In this document: positions 9,068 through 20,419 of the stretch, piece by piece
How positions within the stretch are numbered: the stretch's first letter is position 1
Layout of the letters: the number at the start of each line of letters is the position of its first letter
DNA from: Shewanella jiangmenensis
GTDB lineage: Bacteria > Pseudomonadota > Gammaproteobacteria > Enterobacterales > Shewanellaceae
Length of the DNA stretch: 64,000 nucleotides
Assembly: GCF_018596335.1 (NCBI RefSeq)
Contig: NZ_JAHEPS010000005.1
Location: forward strand, 1 to 64,000
Direction: 5' to 3'
Notes under the pieces: model-generated
The model's database searches: none
What the model was told of the DNA's origin: nothing
What the model saw: the letters and a program-made list of their open reading frames with translations, nothing else
Program-made: the position numbers and the translations under genes

Positions 9068-11923
9068 TTAATTTCGGGGCGGTGGCGGCGCCAGCACTTC
9101 ACGGTTGCCGTTATGGCCCTGGGCACTGACCACACCGGCCATTTCCATTTGCTCAATAATACGCGCCGCACGGTTATAACCAATTTTGAACTTACGCTGT
9201 ACGCTGGAAATCGAGCCGCGGCGTGATTCAGTCACAAAGGCAACGGCTTCATCATACAGGGGATCGTAATCTTCATCCCCTTCTTCCGGTGTTTCACCCG
9301 GCAGCAATACCTGCTCGCCATCGCTGGAACCATTGAGAATTTCATCAATATACTGGGGCTTGCCACGGGCATGCCAGTCGGCCACGACGCGGTGTACCTC
9401 ATGGTCGTCGATAAAGGCGCCGTGCACCCGAATGGGCACGCCGGTACCAGGCGGCAGATAAAGCATGTCACCCATGCCCAGCAGGGTTTCGGCGCCCTGC
9501 TGATCGAGAATGGTTCGGGAATCGATACGTGAAGACACCTGGAACGCCATTCGGGTTGGAATGTTGGCCTTAATCAGACCGGTGATCACATCCACAGATG
9601 GGCGCTGGGTCGCCAGAATAAGGTGAATACCGGCAGCACGGGCCTTCTGTGCGATACGGGCGATAAGCTCTTCAACCTTTTTACCCACAATCATCATCAT
9701 GTCGGCAAACTCGTCAACCACCACCACGATAGATGGCAGCTTGTCGAGCATCGGCTGGGTTTCATCAAAGCTTTCGCTTGGGTTCCACATCGGATCAGGA
9801 ATTGGCTGTCCGGCCAGTTTGGCCTCGGCGATTTTCGCGTTGTAGCCCTTAAGATTACGCACGCCCAGCGCGGACATCAGCTTGTAGCGGCGCTCCATCT
9901 CACCCACACACCAACGCAGCGCGTTGGAGGCTTCTTTCATGTCGGTGACCACTTCACACAAAAGGTGCGGAATACCTTCGTAAACCGACAGCTCGAGCAT
10001 CTTGGGGTCAATCATGATAAAGCGCACATCATCGGGGCCGGATTTGTACAGGAGGCTTGTGATCATCACGTTAACGCCAACAGACTTACCCGAGCCCGTG
10101 GTACCGGCAACCAGCAGATGCGGCATCTTGGCAAGGTCAACCACCACGGGCTCGCCGGCGATATCCTGACCGAGCACCATGGCAAGGGTGCTGCCATTGT
10201 TTTTAAACTTGTCACAATCGAGTACATCACGCATGTACACGGTTTCGCGGAATTTATTTGGCAGTTCAAGGCCTACATAGGCCTTGCCCGGTATAACCTC
10301 AACCACCCTCACCCGCTCGGCAAGCAGTGAACGGGCAAGGTCACTTGCCAGGTTACTGATTTTGGATGCCTTCACGCCGGGCGCAAGCTCAAGCTCAAAG
10401 CGGGTGATCACAGGGCCGGGATACACACCGACCACGTTGGCGGTAATGTTGAAATCGGCAAGCTTTGCCTCAACCAAACGCGCCACCTGATCAAGCTCCT
10501 CAGGGGTAATGGGGTTTAGCTTACGGTTAGGCACATTTAGCAAATCAATGCTTGGCAACGGATTAATCGGCTTGGGTGGCACCACAGGCTTATCGCCAAG
10601 CACCACGATACCGTCAACTATCTTGGCTGCAGATTTTGCAGATTGACCGGCGGGCTGCGCACCTGATGCCTGAGTCAGCTGAGCGCCATTGCTGGCATGA
10701 GCTGAATGCGCGCTTGCCACGGCTTGCGACGTTGCAGACGCGGCGGCATGCGCAGCATGAGCGGCGTGGCCATTGGCCTGCTGCAGCTTATGCACTGATG
10801 TGCCTGAGGACATTTCAGTATCAAACTTGATGTCATCCCACGGTGGGGTTTCATCATGTGCCTTGATGGCATGGGCTTTAATGGCTGGAGCCGGTTCATC
10901 GTCAAGGGCGATGGCTGGGTTAATACCGCCAAAACCGGGCTCTACCCGCTGACGGCCATTGGCAGGCAATGCGGGCTCTTCAAGCTCACTGATTACCGGC
11001 TCTGCGTCATCTTCATCGATTGCTGAGAGCCCAGTTGATGCCGGCGTTACACTCGGCTCTTCTCGGCTCTTGCTGAAACGGGATAAAAAGCTTCGTCGGC
11101 TTTTCTCTTCTTTTACAGCAGAAACGTCTGTTTGAATTGGCTCGACAAGGGCATCAGGAGCCGAAAAAACCTTAGCAGACGATTCAACTGCTTTTGCTGC
11201 ACTTTGCGGTTTTTCATCCTGCGCCAGCTCTGGCTCGTTTCGGGCACGCTTGAACTTGGACGCAAGGTCCATAAAACCGCGGGTATCTTCAGTGTCACGG
11301 CGCTCGCCGAGGGATGAGAGTTTAGCCGGCAGGTTACCAAGCCCCTTAATCAGCCCGATTATGCCGTTGCCGGTCATTTCGATAAGGGCGATGAGGCTAA
11401 TCCCGGTCAGCAGGGTAAAGCCAGTCGCTACACTGCACAGCAGCAGCAGCGCGGTTCCTATTTGATTGAAATAAGGCAGCATGGCGCCGGCAATCACATC
11501 ACCTGTGACGCCGCCTGCGGAAAACTCATAGATATCAGCAGCATTCATGCTGGTCAGCGTCGATACGCCAAGCAGCGTCAACACAAAACCTAACAGGCGC
11601 ATGGAGACAGAGAAAAAGTCCACCTCAAGCAGGCGGTGGCTTTGCTTGAACAGCAGCCAGCCGGTGCCGGCAATCACAAAGGGCACCAGGTAAGCGGTAT
11701 AGCCGAAGAAATAAAACAGCACGTCGGCAGTCCACGCACCAACGGCGCCGCCGAGATTTTTAATATCGCCCTGAAACTGACTTTGGCTCCAGCCCGGGTC
11801 CTGAGGACTGAAACTGGTGAGAGCCAAAAGCACAAAAAGAGCCAACATGGAGCATACGATGAGGCCACCCTCAAGCAGCCGCTGCAGCCCGCTTAGTGAA
11901 TGAACGCGATTTCCCTGAGACAA
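9068..11923 (-). CDS. ftsK: DNA translocase FtsK
   Basis: FtsK (951 residues) couples division to chromosome dimer resolution by pumping DNA to XerCD at dif. Four or so N-terminal membrane segments (to about residue 195) are followed by an Ala/Glu-rich linker (about 200-430, shorter than in E. coli), the motor with Walker A GTTGSGKS (about 604-611) and Walker [10 protein letters not shown], and the C-terminal gamma winged helix ([20 protein letters not shown]) that reads KOPS. The only in-frame start is TTG at 11923, with a weak GGA upstream. Confidence 0.95.
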   Translation of the reverse strand: MSQGNRVHSLSGLQRLLEGGLIVCSMLALFVLLALTSFSPQDPGWSQSQFQGDIKNLGGAVGAWTADVLFYFFGYTAYLVPFVIAGTGWLLFKQSHRLLEVDFFSVSMRLLGFVLTLLGVSTLTSMNAADIYEFSAGGVTGDVIAGAMLPYFNQIGTALLLLCSVATGFTLLTGISLIALIEMTGNGIIGLIKGLGNLPAKLSSLGERRDTEDTRGFMDLASKFKRARNEPELAQDEKPQSAAKAVESSAKVFSAPDALVEPIQTDVSAVKEEKSRRSFLSRFSKSREEPSVTPASTGLSAIDEDDAEPVISELEEPALPANGRQRVEPGFGGINPAIALDDEPAPAIKAHAIKAHDETPPWDDIKFDTEMSSGTSVHKLQQANGHAAHAAHAAASATSQAVASAHSAHASNGAQLTQASGAQPAGQSAKSAAKIVDGIVVLGDKPVVPPKPINPLPSIDLLNVPNRKLNPITPEELDQVARLVEAKLADFNITANVVGVYPGPVITRFELELAPGVKASKISNLASDLARSLLAERVRVVEVIPGKAYVGLELPNKFRETVYMRDVLDCDKFKNNGSTLAMVLGQDIAGEPVVVDLAKMPHLLVAGTTGSGKSVGVNVMITSLLYKSGPDDVRFIMIDPKMLELSVYEGIPHLLCEVVTDMKEASNALRWCVGEMERRYKLMSALGVRNLKGYNAKIAEAKLAGQPIPDPMWNPSESFDETQPMLDKLPSIVVVVDEFADMMMIVGKKVEELIARIAQKARAAGIHLILATQRPSVDVITGLIKANIPTRMAFQVSSRIDSRTILDQQGAETLLGMGDMLYLPPGTGVPIRVHGAFIDDHEVHRVVADWHARGKPQYIDEILNGSSDGEQVLLPGETPEEGDEDYDPLYDEAVAFVTESRRGSISSVQRKFKIGYNRAARIIEQMEMAGVVSAQGHNGNREVLAPPPPRN

Positions 11924-12065
11924 ACGAGAGTATCCATAGCAACATTAAAAACAAGTGAAATTAAGATACCAGAATCCTTCGGAAAGTGGAGCGAAATTGC
12001 GGATTTTCCCAGCAGTTGGGATGCTTGATGATCAAAATTTAACTCTTTGAGGTACGCCAGACGCA

Positions 12066-12091
12066 AAAAAGGGAGCTAAGCTCCCTTTTTA
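12066..12091 (-). terminator. Terminator of lrp
   Basis: AAAAAGGGAGC / GCTCCCTTTTT with a TAA loop, 24 bases after the lrp stop. Confidence 0.85.
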
Positions 12092-12114
12092 CTTGATGGA
12101 CAGTGACTTAAATA

Positions 12115-12615
12115 TCAGTCACAGATGTGATTTACAGACACTTTATTGGTCTGTTTCACTTCTTCCATCACCACATAAGTGCGGGTGTCAGACACTGAAG
12201 GCAACTTCAGCAGCGTTTCACCGAGCAACTTACGGTAGGCAGACATGTCGGATACGCGTGTCTTGAGCAGATAGTCAAAATCACCTGAAACCAGATGACA
12301 TTCCTGAATATCGTCCAGCAGTTGCACCGCTCTGTTAAAGCGGTCAAACACCTCTGGAGTGTCCCGGTTGAGCGTGATTTCCACGAACACCAGGAGTGAT
12401 GCGCCCAAGTAGTGCGGATTCACCAATGCGGTATAACCATTGATATAACCCTGCTTCTCGAGTCGTTTTACCCTTTCCAAACAGGGAGTTGGGCTAAGCC
12501 CTACTCGCTTGGACAGCTCAACATTTGAAATGCGACCATCAATTTGCAGCTCGTTAAGGATATTACGATCGATGCGATCCAAGTCTTTAACTGGATTCTT
12601 TTTATTATATGCCAT
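12115..12615 (-). CDS. lrp: Leucine-responsive regulatory protein Lrp
   Basis: Lrp (166 residues) is a global regulator of amino-acid metabolism. It has an N-terminal HTH (NVELSKRVGLSPTPCLERVKRLE) and a C-terminal RAM effector domain. The length and the near-identical DNA-binding part fit E. coli Lrp (164). It is divergent from ald; Lrp-family proteins commonly control alanine dehydrogenase, so ald is a likely target. Confidence 0.95.
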   Translation of the reverse strand: MAYNKKNPVKDLDRIDRNILNELQIDGRISNVELSKRVGLSPTPCLERVKRLEKQGYINGYTALVNPHYLGASLLVFVEITLNRDTPEVFDRFNRAVQLLDDIQECHLVSGDFDYLLKTRVSDMSAYRKLLGETLLKLPSVSDTRTYVVMEEVKQTNKVSVNHICD

Positions 12616-12711
12616 ATTTTTGACCTTGTTTTATTGCTAAAACAACATTTAATTTTACGTATGTCGAAAGTTCAGCAGCATAAACTGCCGCGCCAATACT
12701 ATACTAGATAT

Positions 12712-12734
12712 CCCTGAAATAAGCACGTTCAGGG
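12712..12734. promoter_or_regulatory. Perfect palindrome in the lrp/ald spacer
   Basis: CCCTGAA (12712-12718) and TTCAGGG (12728-12734) with a nine-base centre, 61 bp before the ald start and 97 bp before lrp. Candidate operator for Lrp or another regulator of either gene; a short RNA hairpin in the ald leader is the alternative. Confidence 0.45.
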
Positions 12735-12794
12735 TGTAACAAAATAACAAATATGCCTGCAAAAAGCGGGTAATTATGCAATTGAGGCTCGAAG

Positions 12795-13907
12795 ATGATA
12801 ATTGGTGTTCCTAAGGAAATCAAAAACCACGAATATCGCGTTGGCATGGTACCCTCCAGCGTGCGCGAACTGACCCTGCGTGGGCATCAGGTATATGTTG
12901 AAACTGCTGCCGGCGGTGGCATTGGCTTTACTGACAAAGATTACTCCGACGCTGGCGCCACCATTCTGGCCACTGCCGCCGAAGTGTTTGCCAAGTCAGA
13001 CATGATTGTAAAAGTGAAGGAGCCTCAAGCGGTTGAGCGCGCAATGCTGCGCCACGACCAGATCCTGTTCACTTACCTGCACCTGGCTCCGGATCTGCCT
13101 CAGACCGAAGAGCTGGTTGCTTCAGGCGCTGTGTGTATCGCCTACGAAACCGTAACCGATGACCGTGGTGGTCTGCCTCTGCTGGCCCCGATGTCTGAAG
13201 TTGCCGGTCGTATGTCTATCCAGGCCGGTGCCATGGCACTGGAAAAGTCTGCCGGCGGCCGTGGTATGCTGCTGGGCGGCGTGCCTGGTGTTGAGCCAGC
13301 CAAAGTGGTTATCATCGGCGGCGGCATGGTTGGTACCAACGCCGCGCAGATGGCTGTGGGCATGGGCGCCGACGTTGTGGTTCTGGACCGCTCTATCGAC
13401 GCGCTGCGTCGTCTGAACGTTCAGTTCGGCTCTTCAGTTAAAGCGGTATACTCCACTGCTGATGCGATTGAGCGTCATGTACTGGAAGCCGATCTGGTGA
13501 TTGGTGGTGTTCTCATCCCAGGCGCGGCTGCACCTAAGCTGGTGACTGCCGATATGGTTAAGCGCATGAAGCCTGGCTCTGCCATCGTTGACGTTGCCAT
13601 CGACCAGGGCGGCTGTGTGGAAACTTCCCACGCCACTACCCACCAGGACCCAACCTACATAGTTGATGACGTAGTACATTACTGCGTAGCCAACATGCCA
13701 GGCGCTGTGGCCCGTACTTCAACCTTCGCGCTGAACAACGCCACCCTGCCCTACATCATCAAGCTTGCCAGCAAAGGCTACAAAGAGGCACTGCTCTCTG
13801 ATAAGCACCTGCTGAACGGTCTGAACGTGATGCACGGCAAAGTGACCATCAAAGAAGTGGCTGAAGCCCACAACCTGGCCTACGTGCCAGCCACCGAACT
13901 GCTGTAA
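12795..13907 (+). CDS. ald: Alanine dehydrogenase
   Basis: Ald (370 residues) catalyses reversible NAD-dependent deamination of L-alanine to pyruvate and ammonia. The N-terminal signature GVPKEIKNHEYRVGMVPSSV, substrate-site MSEVAGRMSIQAGA and the Rossmann turn IGGGMVGTNAAQMAVGMGA (about 170-190) are all present. GAGG precedes the ATG. Divergent from lrp. Codon use is strongly biased, suggesting high expression. Confidence 0.97.
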   Translation: MIIGVPKEIKNHEYRVGMVPSSVRELTLRGHQVYVETAAGGGIGFTDKDYSDAGATILATAAEVFAKSDMIVKVKEPQAVERAMLRHDQILFTYLHLAPDLPQTEELVASGAVCIAYETVTDDRGGLPLLAPMSEVAGRMSIQAGAMALEKSAGGRGMLLGGVPGVEPAKVVIIGGGMVGTNAAQMAVGMGADVVVLDRSIDALRRLNVQFGSSVKAVYSTADAIERHVLEADLVIGGVLIPGAAAPKLVTADMVKRMKPGSAIVDVAIDQGGCVETSHATTHQDPTYIVDDVVHYCVANMPGAVARTSTFALNNATLPYIIKLASKGYKEALLSDKHLLNGLNVMHGKVTIKEVAEAHNLAYVPATELL

Positions 13908-13926
13908 GCACTCGGTTGACCGATTT

Positions 13927-13955
13927 AAGGGGGAGCTCAATGCTCCCCCTTTTTA
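13927..13955 (+). terminator. Terminator of ald
   Basis: AAGGGGGAGC / GCTCCCCCTT stem with a five-base loop, then TTTT. Confidence 0.88.
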
Positions 13956-13986
13956 CTTTAACGGACATTGACTTTAACGGACATTT
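13955..13986. repeat. 16-bp direct repeat, 2 copies
   Basis: ACTTTAACGGACATTG occurs at 13955-13970 and, with one inserted-T difference at its end, at 13971-13986. It sits directly after the ald terminator. Confidence 0.7.
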
Positions 13987-15207
<1,221 letters not shown>

Positions 15208-15223
15208 TAGTCTGTCTATCTGA

Positions 15224-15250
15224 AAAAGCCGGCCATGTGCCGGTTTTTTT
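15224..15250 (+). terminator. Terminator of trxB
   Basis: AAGCCGGC / GTGCCGGTT hairpin followed by a run of seven T. Confidence 0.8.
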
Positions 15251-15286
15251 GTACCCGAAGTTTGGCGATTCACGCGAATTTAAGAC

Positions 15287-15314
15287 ACAAAAAAAGGGAC
15301 CAGATGGTCCCTTT
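15287..15314 (-). terminator. Terminator of the thrS-infC-rpmI-rplT operon
   Basis: On the minus strand AAAGGGACC / GGTCCCTTT with a four-base loop runs into seven T. It is 17 bases after rplT. Confidence 0.88.
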
Positions 15315-15330
15315 CATTTGCTCAAACCAA

Positions 15331-15690
15331 TTACTTGGCCAGAGCTTCTTTAGCCTTTTCAACCAGAGTTGAGAAAACAACTTTGTCGAATACAGCGATG
15401 TCGGCCAGGATCTTACGGTCGATCTCGATAGAAGCCTTCTTCAGACCGTTGATAAAACGGCTGTAAGACAGGCCGTTCTGACGAGAAGCGGCGTTGATAC
15501 GAGCAATCCACAGTTGACGGAATTGACGTTTTTTCTGGCGACGGTCACGGTAAGCATACTGACCTGCTTTGATCACGGCCTGTACCGCTACGCGGTAAGT
15601 ACGTGAACGGGCACCGTAGTAACCTTTGGCGAGTTTCAGAATCTTCTTGTGACGAGCACGGGCAGTCACACCACGCTTAACTCTTGGCAT
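15331..15690 (-). CDS. rplT: 50S ribosomal protein L20
   Basis: L20 (119 residues) binds 23S rRNA early in 50S assembly and represses its own operon by binding the rpmI leader. The N-terminal basic extension ([23 protein letters not shown], abridged) and [13 protein letters not shown] are diagnostic. Highly biased codons, 16 bases after rpmI. Confidence 0.98.
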   Translation of the reverse strand: MPRVKRGVTARARHKKILKLAKGYYGARSRTYRVAVQAVIKAGQYAYRDRRQKKRQFRQLWIARINAASRQNGLSYSRFINGLKKASIEIDRKILADIAVFDKVVFSTLVEKAKEALAK

Positions 15691-15706
15691 CTTTCAATCT
15701 CCTCAA

Positions 15707-15901
15707 TTAAGCGTATGGCAGTTGACGCACGATTGCTGGAACGTCGACCTTGGCAACCAGACATTTAGCGCGCAGATGACGCTTACGCTTGGTGCTTTTC
15801 TTGGTCAGGATGTGACGCAGGTGGGCTTGCTTGCGCTTGAAACCATTGGCGGTTTTCTTAAAACGCTTCGCAACGCCACGGTCAGTTTTCATTTTTGGCA
15901 T
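15707..15901 (-). CDS. rpmI: 50S ribosomal protein L35
   Basis: L35 (64 residues) starts at [21 protein letters not shown] longer frame reaches 15979 but its extra 26 residues overlap the leader hairpin and have no family match. Cotranscribed with infC upstream and rplT downstream. Confidence 0.97.
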   Translation of the reverse strand: MPKMKTDRGVAKRFKKTANGFKRKQAHLRHILTKKSTKRKRHLRAKCLVAKVDVPAIVRQLPYA

Positions 15902-15943
15902 TACTTCTAACTCCGCATTGGATGTCATTAAAAACGTAAGGCG

Positions 15944-15971
15944 AACGGCCGCTCTTTGCAGGGCGGCCGTT
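15944..15971 (-). promoter_or_regulatory. Hairpin in the infC-rpmI intercistronic leader
   Basis: AACGGCCGC (15944-15952) and GCGGCCGTT (15963-15971) form a perfect 9-bp stem with a ten-base loop, 43 bases before the rpmI ATG. In E. coli L20 represses rpmI-rplT through structures in this region; this stem may be part of such a site. Confidence 0.5.
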
Positions 15972-15988
15972 ACTTTCATAGAGCCCTA

Positions 15989-16528
15989 CTATTTCTTTTT
16001 GGGTGCCAGCACCATGATGGCTTGACGGCCTTCCATTTTCGGGAAGGACTCGACAACCGCATACTCTTCCAAATCCTCTTTGATACGGTTCATCAGATCC
16101 ATACCGAGGTTTTGGTGTGCCAGTTCACGACCACGGAAACGCAGCGTCACTTTCGCTTTGTCACCGTCTTCAAGAAAACGTATCAGGTTGCGTAGTTTTA
16201 CCTGATAGTCGTTTTCATCAGTTCCAGGACGGAATTTGATTTCCTTAACCTGAACCTGTTTTTGCTTCTTCTTCTGTTCTTTTTGCGCTTTGGACTTATC
16301 GAACAGGAACTTGCCGTAGTCCATTATACGACATACGGGAGGCTCGGCATTGGGGCTGATCTCTACGAGATCGACTCCGGCTTCATCGGCCAACTCCTGC
16401 GCTTCGCGGATACTGACAATACCGATGGCTTCGCCATCAAGGCCAGTCAAACGTACCTGTGAAACACCGGTAATTTCATCATTGATTCTGTTCGGGGCCG
16501 ATTGACGCCCTGCTTTTTTGATCTTTAT
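15989..16528 (-). CDS. infC: Translation initiation factor IF-3 (ATA start codon)
   Basis: IF-3 (179 residues) selects the initiator tRNA and canonical start codons. The reading frame runs through [19 protein letters not shown] to 16528, where the only start at proper distance from GGAGG (8 bases) is ATA. ATC two codons on is the alternative but sits 14 bases away. Non-AUG starts on infC (AUU in E. coli) give autoregulation, because IF-3 discriminates against them. Gene finders that need ATG/GTG/TTG would start wrongly at 16450. The start lies three bases after the thrS stop. Confidence 0.93.
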   Translation of the reverse strand: MKIKKAGRQSAPNRINDEITGVSQVRLTGLDGEAIGIVSIREAQELADEAGVDLVEISPNAEPPVCRIMDYGKFLFDKSKAQKEQKKKQKQVQVKEIKFRPGTDENDYQVKLRNLIRFLEDGDKAKVTLRFRGRELAHQNLGMDLMNRIKEDLEEYAVVESFPKMEGRQAIMVLAPKKK

Positions 16529-16531
16529 GAC

Positions 16532-18460
16532 CTATTCCTCCAACAGTCTTAGACTACGGTGCGAAATTTGCTCTTTTACGCTGGCCACGAAGGCATCGAT
16601 GGACATCTTGCCCAAATCCTTGCCGTCGCGGGTACGCACCGCGATTTCCCTATTTTCCATCTCCTGGTCACCAACGACCAATAGATAAGGGACACGCCTT
16701 AAGGTGTGCTCGCGTATTTTAAAGCCTATTTTCTCATTCCTCAAGTCTTTAGAGGCTCGGATCCCTTGTTCTTTGAATAATTTGACCACTTCTTCAACAT
16801 AATCAGCCTGTTTGTCGGTGATGTTCATCACAACAGCCTGCACTGGGGCCAGCCATGTTGGGAAGCGACCTGCATACTCTTCGATAAGAATACCGATAAA
16901 ACGCTCCAAAGAGCCCAAAATCGCACGGTGGATCATCACCGGGGTCTGACGGGCGTTGTCTTCGGCCACATAAGTGGCACCCAGACGTCCGGGCAACGCG
17001 TAGTCGAGCTGCACGGTACCACACTGCCAGGCGCGGTCGAGGCAGTCGTGGAGAGTGAATTCAATTTTCGGGCCGTAGAAGGCGCCTTCACCCGGCAGAA
17101 TTTCAAAGGCAATGCCGTTGGCGTTCAGGGCTTCAATCAGCGCTGACTCAGCGCGATCCCACATGGCATCGTCACCGATACGCTTTTCAGGACGGGTCGA
17201 CAGCTTCACTACGATGTTTTCGAAACCGAAGGTGGCGTAAGTGTCGTAGACCATCTTGATACAGGCACTAACCTCTTCCTGCACCTGCTCTTCGGTACAG
17301 AAAATGTGGGCGTCGTCTTGGGTAAAGCCGCGAACGCGCATCAGGCCGTGCAAAGAGCCCGATGGCTCGTTACGGTGACAGCAGCCGAACTCGGCCATAC
17401 GCAGTGGCAGATCGCGGTAGGACTTGAGGCCCTGGTTGAAAATCTGCACGTGACCGGGGCAGTTCATCGGCTTGATGGCGTACTCGCGGTTTTCACTGGC
17501 GGTGGTGAACATGGCGTCTGAGTACTTGTCCCAGTGACCGGAGCGTTCCCACAGCACGCGGTCCATCATGAACGGACCTTTTACTTCCTGATAGCCATAC
17601 TGGCCCAGCTTGTGGCGAATAAAGCTCTCAAGCTCGCGGAAAATGCTCCAGCCGTCGTTGTGCCAGAACACCATGCCTGGGGCTTCTTCCTGCATGTGGT
17701 ACAGGTCAAGTTGCTTACCGATTTTACGGTGATCACGCTTGGCGGCTTCTTCAAGGCGCGCGAGGTGAGTCGCGAGGGCTTTCTTGTCGGCCCAGGCAGT
17801 ACCGTAAATACGCTGCAGCATCTTGTTGTTGGAGTCGCCGCGCCAGTAGGCACCGGCCACGTTCATCAGTTTGAAATGATGGCAGAAACGCATGTTGGGC
17901 ACGTGTGGGCCACGGCACATGTCGGTGTATTCTTCGTGATGATACAGCGCAGGAGTCGCATCCTTGCTGATGTTTTCATCCAGAATCGCTATCTTGTAGC
18001 TTTCGCCGCGACTGTCAAAGGCGTCACGGGCTTCCTGCCAGCTCACCACGCGTTTCACCACGTCGTAATCTTTCTTGGCAAGCTCTAGCATGCGCGCTTC
18101 AAGCGCAGCGATGTCTTCAGCTGTCAGTTTGTGGTCCAGATCCACGTCGTAGTAGAAACCGTTGTCAATCACAGGGCCGATGGCCATGCGGGTCTCTGGC
18201 CACAATTGCTTGATGGCATGACCGAGCAAGTGGGCGCAGGAGTGACGCAGGATCTCGAGGCCTTCTTCATCACGGCTGGTGATGATAGACAGGGTCGCAT
18301 CGTCATGGATAAGGTCGCAGGCGTCTTTAAGCTCGCCATTAACACGACCAGCGATACAGGCCTTGGCAAGACCCGGACCGATGTCGGCGGCGACATCCAT
18401 AGTGGAAACGGGATTGGCAAACACACGTTGGCTGCCATCAGGAAGCGTAATTACAGGCAT
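16532..18460 (-). CDS. thrS: Threonyl-tRNA synthetase
   Basis: ThrS (642 residues, same length as in E. coli) charges tRNA-Thr and edits Ser-tRNA-Thr. Domains in order are TGS (1-61), the editing domain with [12 protein letters not shown], the class II core with Zn-binding residues ([18 protein letters not shown]) and the anticodon-binding domain. First gene of thrS-infC-rpmI-rplT. In E. coli ThrS represses its own mRNA; the leader here (about 108 bases) could fold similarly but I could not verify it. Confidence 0.97.
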   Translation of the reverse strand: MPVITLPDGSQRVFANPVSTMDVAADIGPGLAKACIAGRVNGELKDACDLIHDDATLSIITSRDEEGLEILRHSCAHLLGHAIKQLWPETRMAIGPVIDNGFYYDVDLDHKLTAEDIAALEARMLELAKKDYDVVKRVVSWQEARDAFDSRGESYKIAILDENISKDATPALYHHEEYTDMCRGPHVPNMRFCHHFKLMNVAGAYWRGDSNNKMLQRIYGTAWADKKALATHLARLEEAAKRDHRKIGKQLDLYHMQEEAPGMVFWHNDGWSIFRELESFIRHKLGQYGYQEVKGPFMMDRVLWERSGHWDKYSDAMFTTASENREYAIKPMNCPGHVQIFNQGLKSYRDLPLRMAEFGCCHRNEPSGSLHGLMRVRGFTQDDAHIFCTEEQVQEEVSACIKMVYDTYATFGFENIVVKLSTRPEKRIGDDAMWDRAESALIEALNANGIAFEILPGEGAFYGPKIEFTLHDCLDRAWQCGTVQLDYALPGRLGATYVAEDNARQTPVMIHRAILGSLERFIGILIEEYAGRFPTWLAPVQAVVMNITDKQADYVEEVVKLFKEQGIRASKDLRNEKIGFKIREHTLRRVPYLLVVGDQEMENREIAVRTRDGKDLGKMSIDAFVASVKEQISHRSLRLLEE

Positions 18461-18575
18461 GAAATGTCCTTAATCCAGTGGTGACCCACACCAAGGGCCA
18501 CATGGGCAATGAAAAAGTAACGCGCGGAGGGTAAGACAGTACAGGAGCCTTGTGCCTCATCCGGCGCGGCCAAAT

Positions 18576-18604
18576 AGTGTAAGCCATTGAGAATATCGAC
18601 ACAA
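18576..18604 (-). promoter_or_regulatory. Candidate thrS promoter
   Basis: Reading the minus strand, TTGTGT (18599-18604) and TACACT (18576-18581) are 17 bases apart. This places the start near 18569 and leaves a leader of about 110 bases. Each hexamer is only a partial match. Confidence 0.4.
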
Positions 18605-18708
18605 GGACGCGGCCCGGATAAGGGGCTTTCCGTCATAGGGCTGGCGCGCTACCCTAAGCGGATAACCGCATGAGCAGAGCACTATGCGGGTAACCACCAA
18701 GGAGTTTA

Positions 18709-19521
18709 GTGCCAACAATGGACCATCACCCCCAAGAAATCTTTCACCTTACCACGACTCCCCCTGCCCGCTGGGCACTGGTGACGGGCGCAGGTAAGCG
18801 CATCGGCCGCGCTATCTGTGAGCGGCTGCATCAGGACGGCTGGAACCTGCTTATCCATTGTCATCAATCAAAGGATGATGCCAACGCGCTAGCGCTTAAG
18901 CTTAATGCCGCCCGCGCCAATTCGGCCACGGTGATTTGTCTGGATCTCAGTCAAGCAGATGCCGCGCAATCACTCAGGCTAAAGGTGACGGAGCAGCTAA
19001 CTCTATTCCCTGACACCTTGGGCGCCCTCATCAATAATGCCTCGGTGTTTTTACCCGACGGTGAGGCGCTGGATTTGGACAAGGCCAGCAGCATCATGAC
19101 GATAAACTGCCTGCAACCCTATCTTATCGCCAAAGCGCTGAGCCCTTTGATGACAAACGGCGGCGCGGTGGTGAACCTATGTGATATTCACGCCAAGCGG
19201 CCACTTAAAGGCCATGGGTTATACTCTATGTCTAAGGCAGCGCTTGACATGGCGACGCTGTCACTGGCTCAGGAGCTTGCACCGCGCATTCGCGTCAATG
19301 GCGTATCGCCGGGAGCCATTTTGTGGCCCGAGCATCTTGGTACAAATGATGGCGGCAAGATTGACGAGGTGCTGGCACAAATCCCGCTCGGCCGCGCCGG
19401 CAATCCGCAGGACATCGCCCAGGCGGTGGCGTTTTTGCTGCAAGCGCCCTATGTCAGCGGGCAAATAATCGCGATTGACGGTGGTCGCAGCGCCTGCGGT
19501 TTTCTGGGGGCGGCAGACTAG
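18709..19521 (+). CDS. Pteridine reductase-like SDR
   Basis: This short-chain dehydrogenase of 270 residues has a Rossmann TGAGKRIGRAI (about 28-38), the NNAS motif, and CDIHAKRPLKGHGLYSMSKAAL in place of the usual Ser-Tyr-Lys. An Asp before Y-x-x-x-K with RPL/QPL between is characteristic of PTR1-type pteridine reductases, so a role in dihydropterin or dihydromonapterin reduction is likely (FolM-like). GTG start with AAGGAG close upstream; ATG at 18718 is the alternative. Confidence 0.75.
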   Translation: MPTMDHHPQEIFHLTTTPPARWALVTGAGKRIGRAICERLHQDGWNLLIHCHQSKDDANALALKLNAARANSATVICLDLSQADAAQSLRLKVTEQLTLFPDTLGALINNASVFLPDGEALDLDKASSIMTINCLQPYLIAKALSPLMTNGGAVVNLCDIHAKRPLKGHGLYSMSKAALDMATLSLAQELAPRIRVNGVSPGAILWPEHLGTNDGGKIDEVLAQIPLGRAGNPQDIAQAVAFLLQAPYVSGQIIAIDGGRSACGFLGAAD

Positions 19522-19547
19522 CGACAACGCATTCACAGGAGGCTGTG

Positions 19548-19748
19548 ATGAAACTTAAGAGCCAAACCATCTGTTGCCCGCACTGCGGGCATCATCAGCG
19601 GGTCGAACTCGATGCCAGTGGTGGCGATCAGGACTATTACGACGATTGCCGCATTTGCTGTAACCCCATCCACCTTCGTATTCACGTGGATGAGGGCCGC
19701 AAGACCATCACCCTGTATGTGGATGGCGACGACGAGCAGCTTTACTAA
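19548..19748 (+). CDS. CPXCG motif cysteine-rich protein
   Basis: This 66-residue protein has CCPHCGHH near the N-terminus and CRICCNP in the middle, a likely zinc ribbon, with an acidic C-terminus (DGDDEQLY). It belongs to the CPXCG family, whose function is unknown. AGGAGG precedes the ATG by five bases. It follows the pteridine reductase by 26 bases and is probably cotranscribed. Confidence 0.85.
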   Translation: MKLKSQTICCPHCGHHQRVELDASGGDQDYYDDCRICCNPIHLRIHVDEGRKTITLYVDGDDEQLY

Positions 19749-19767
19749 GCCGCTCGTTGCCGTTTGT

Positions 19768-20385
19768 TTACACCTCAAGTCCGCGCGCGGCCAGCACTCG
19801 CTCGACCGTGTCGACTATGGTCTGGGTTTGACTGTCGATTTCGATATTAAGCTTTGTTCCGGCGCTGGCGTCCTTTAAATTGGTGAGACGCAGGGTCTCC
19901 GGAATAAGGTGCAGCATAAAGCCATCGTCAAACACCTCACCGACCGTCAGGCTACAGCCATTCACCGCCACAAAGCCTTTATAGAGGATGTACTTCATCC
20001 ACTGGGGCTCAACGCAAAGGCGCAAATCCCACTGCTCACCAACCTTGGCAACACTCACCACCTTCGCCTGGGTGTGAATATGGCCGGACAACAAATGTCC
20101 GCCAATTTCCTTACCAAAGGTCAGTGAGCGTTCGATATTGATTTGGCTCCCGATTTCGACGCTGCCCAAGTTGGTCAGCCGCAGGGTTTCTTCCATTACA
20201 TCAAAAAACACCCTATCATCGGCGATACGGGTCACCGTCAGGCAAACGCCATTATTGGCGACACTGGCGCCCGTGATGAGCCCTTCAGTTAAGTATTCAG
20301 GCAGGCTCACGGTCAGGGTATGCATGCCCTGCCGTTTCTCAATGGCCACCAGTTCACAGGTGGCTTGCACGATACCGGTAAACAT
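19768..20385 (-). CDS. ribC: Riboflavin synthase, alpha chain
   Basis: This enzyme (205 residues) dismutates two 6,7-dimethyl-8-ribityllumazine molecules to riboflavin. It has the start MFTGIVQ and two tandem lumazine-binding repeats, each with a C-L-T-V segment (NNGVCLTVTR and VNGCSLTVGEV). Named ribC in E. coli and ribE elsewhere. Divergent from norM with only 34 bases between, as ribC and mdtK are in E. coli. No FMN riboswitch is seen. Confidence 0.95.
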   Translation of the reverse strand: MFTGIVQATCELVAIEKRQGMHTLTVSLPEYLTEGLITGASVANNGVCLTVTRIADDRVFFDVMEETLRLTNLGSVEIGSQINIERSLTFGKEIGGHLLSGHIHTQAKVVSVAKVGEQWDLRLCVEPQWMKYILYKGFVAVNGCSLTVGEVFDDGFMLHLIPETLRLTNLKDASAGTKLNIEIDSQTQTIVDTVERVLAARGLEV

Positions 20386-20419
20386 TCTTTTTCTGCATTC
20401 CTCTATAAGGCGTTGTTTT

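Noticed and set aside
20138-20419. N-terminal extension of NorM
   Set aside because: Antisense to ribC; MATE homology starts at 20420.
20386-20419. FMN riboswitch before ribC
   Set aside because: The gap to norM is only 34 bp and lacks the conserved RFN elements.
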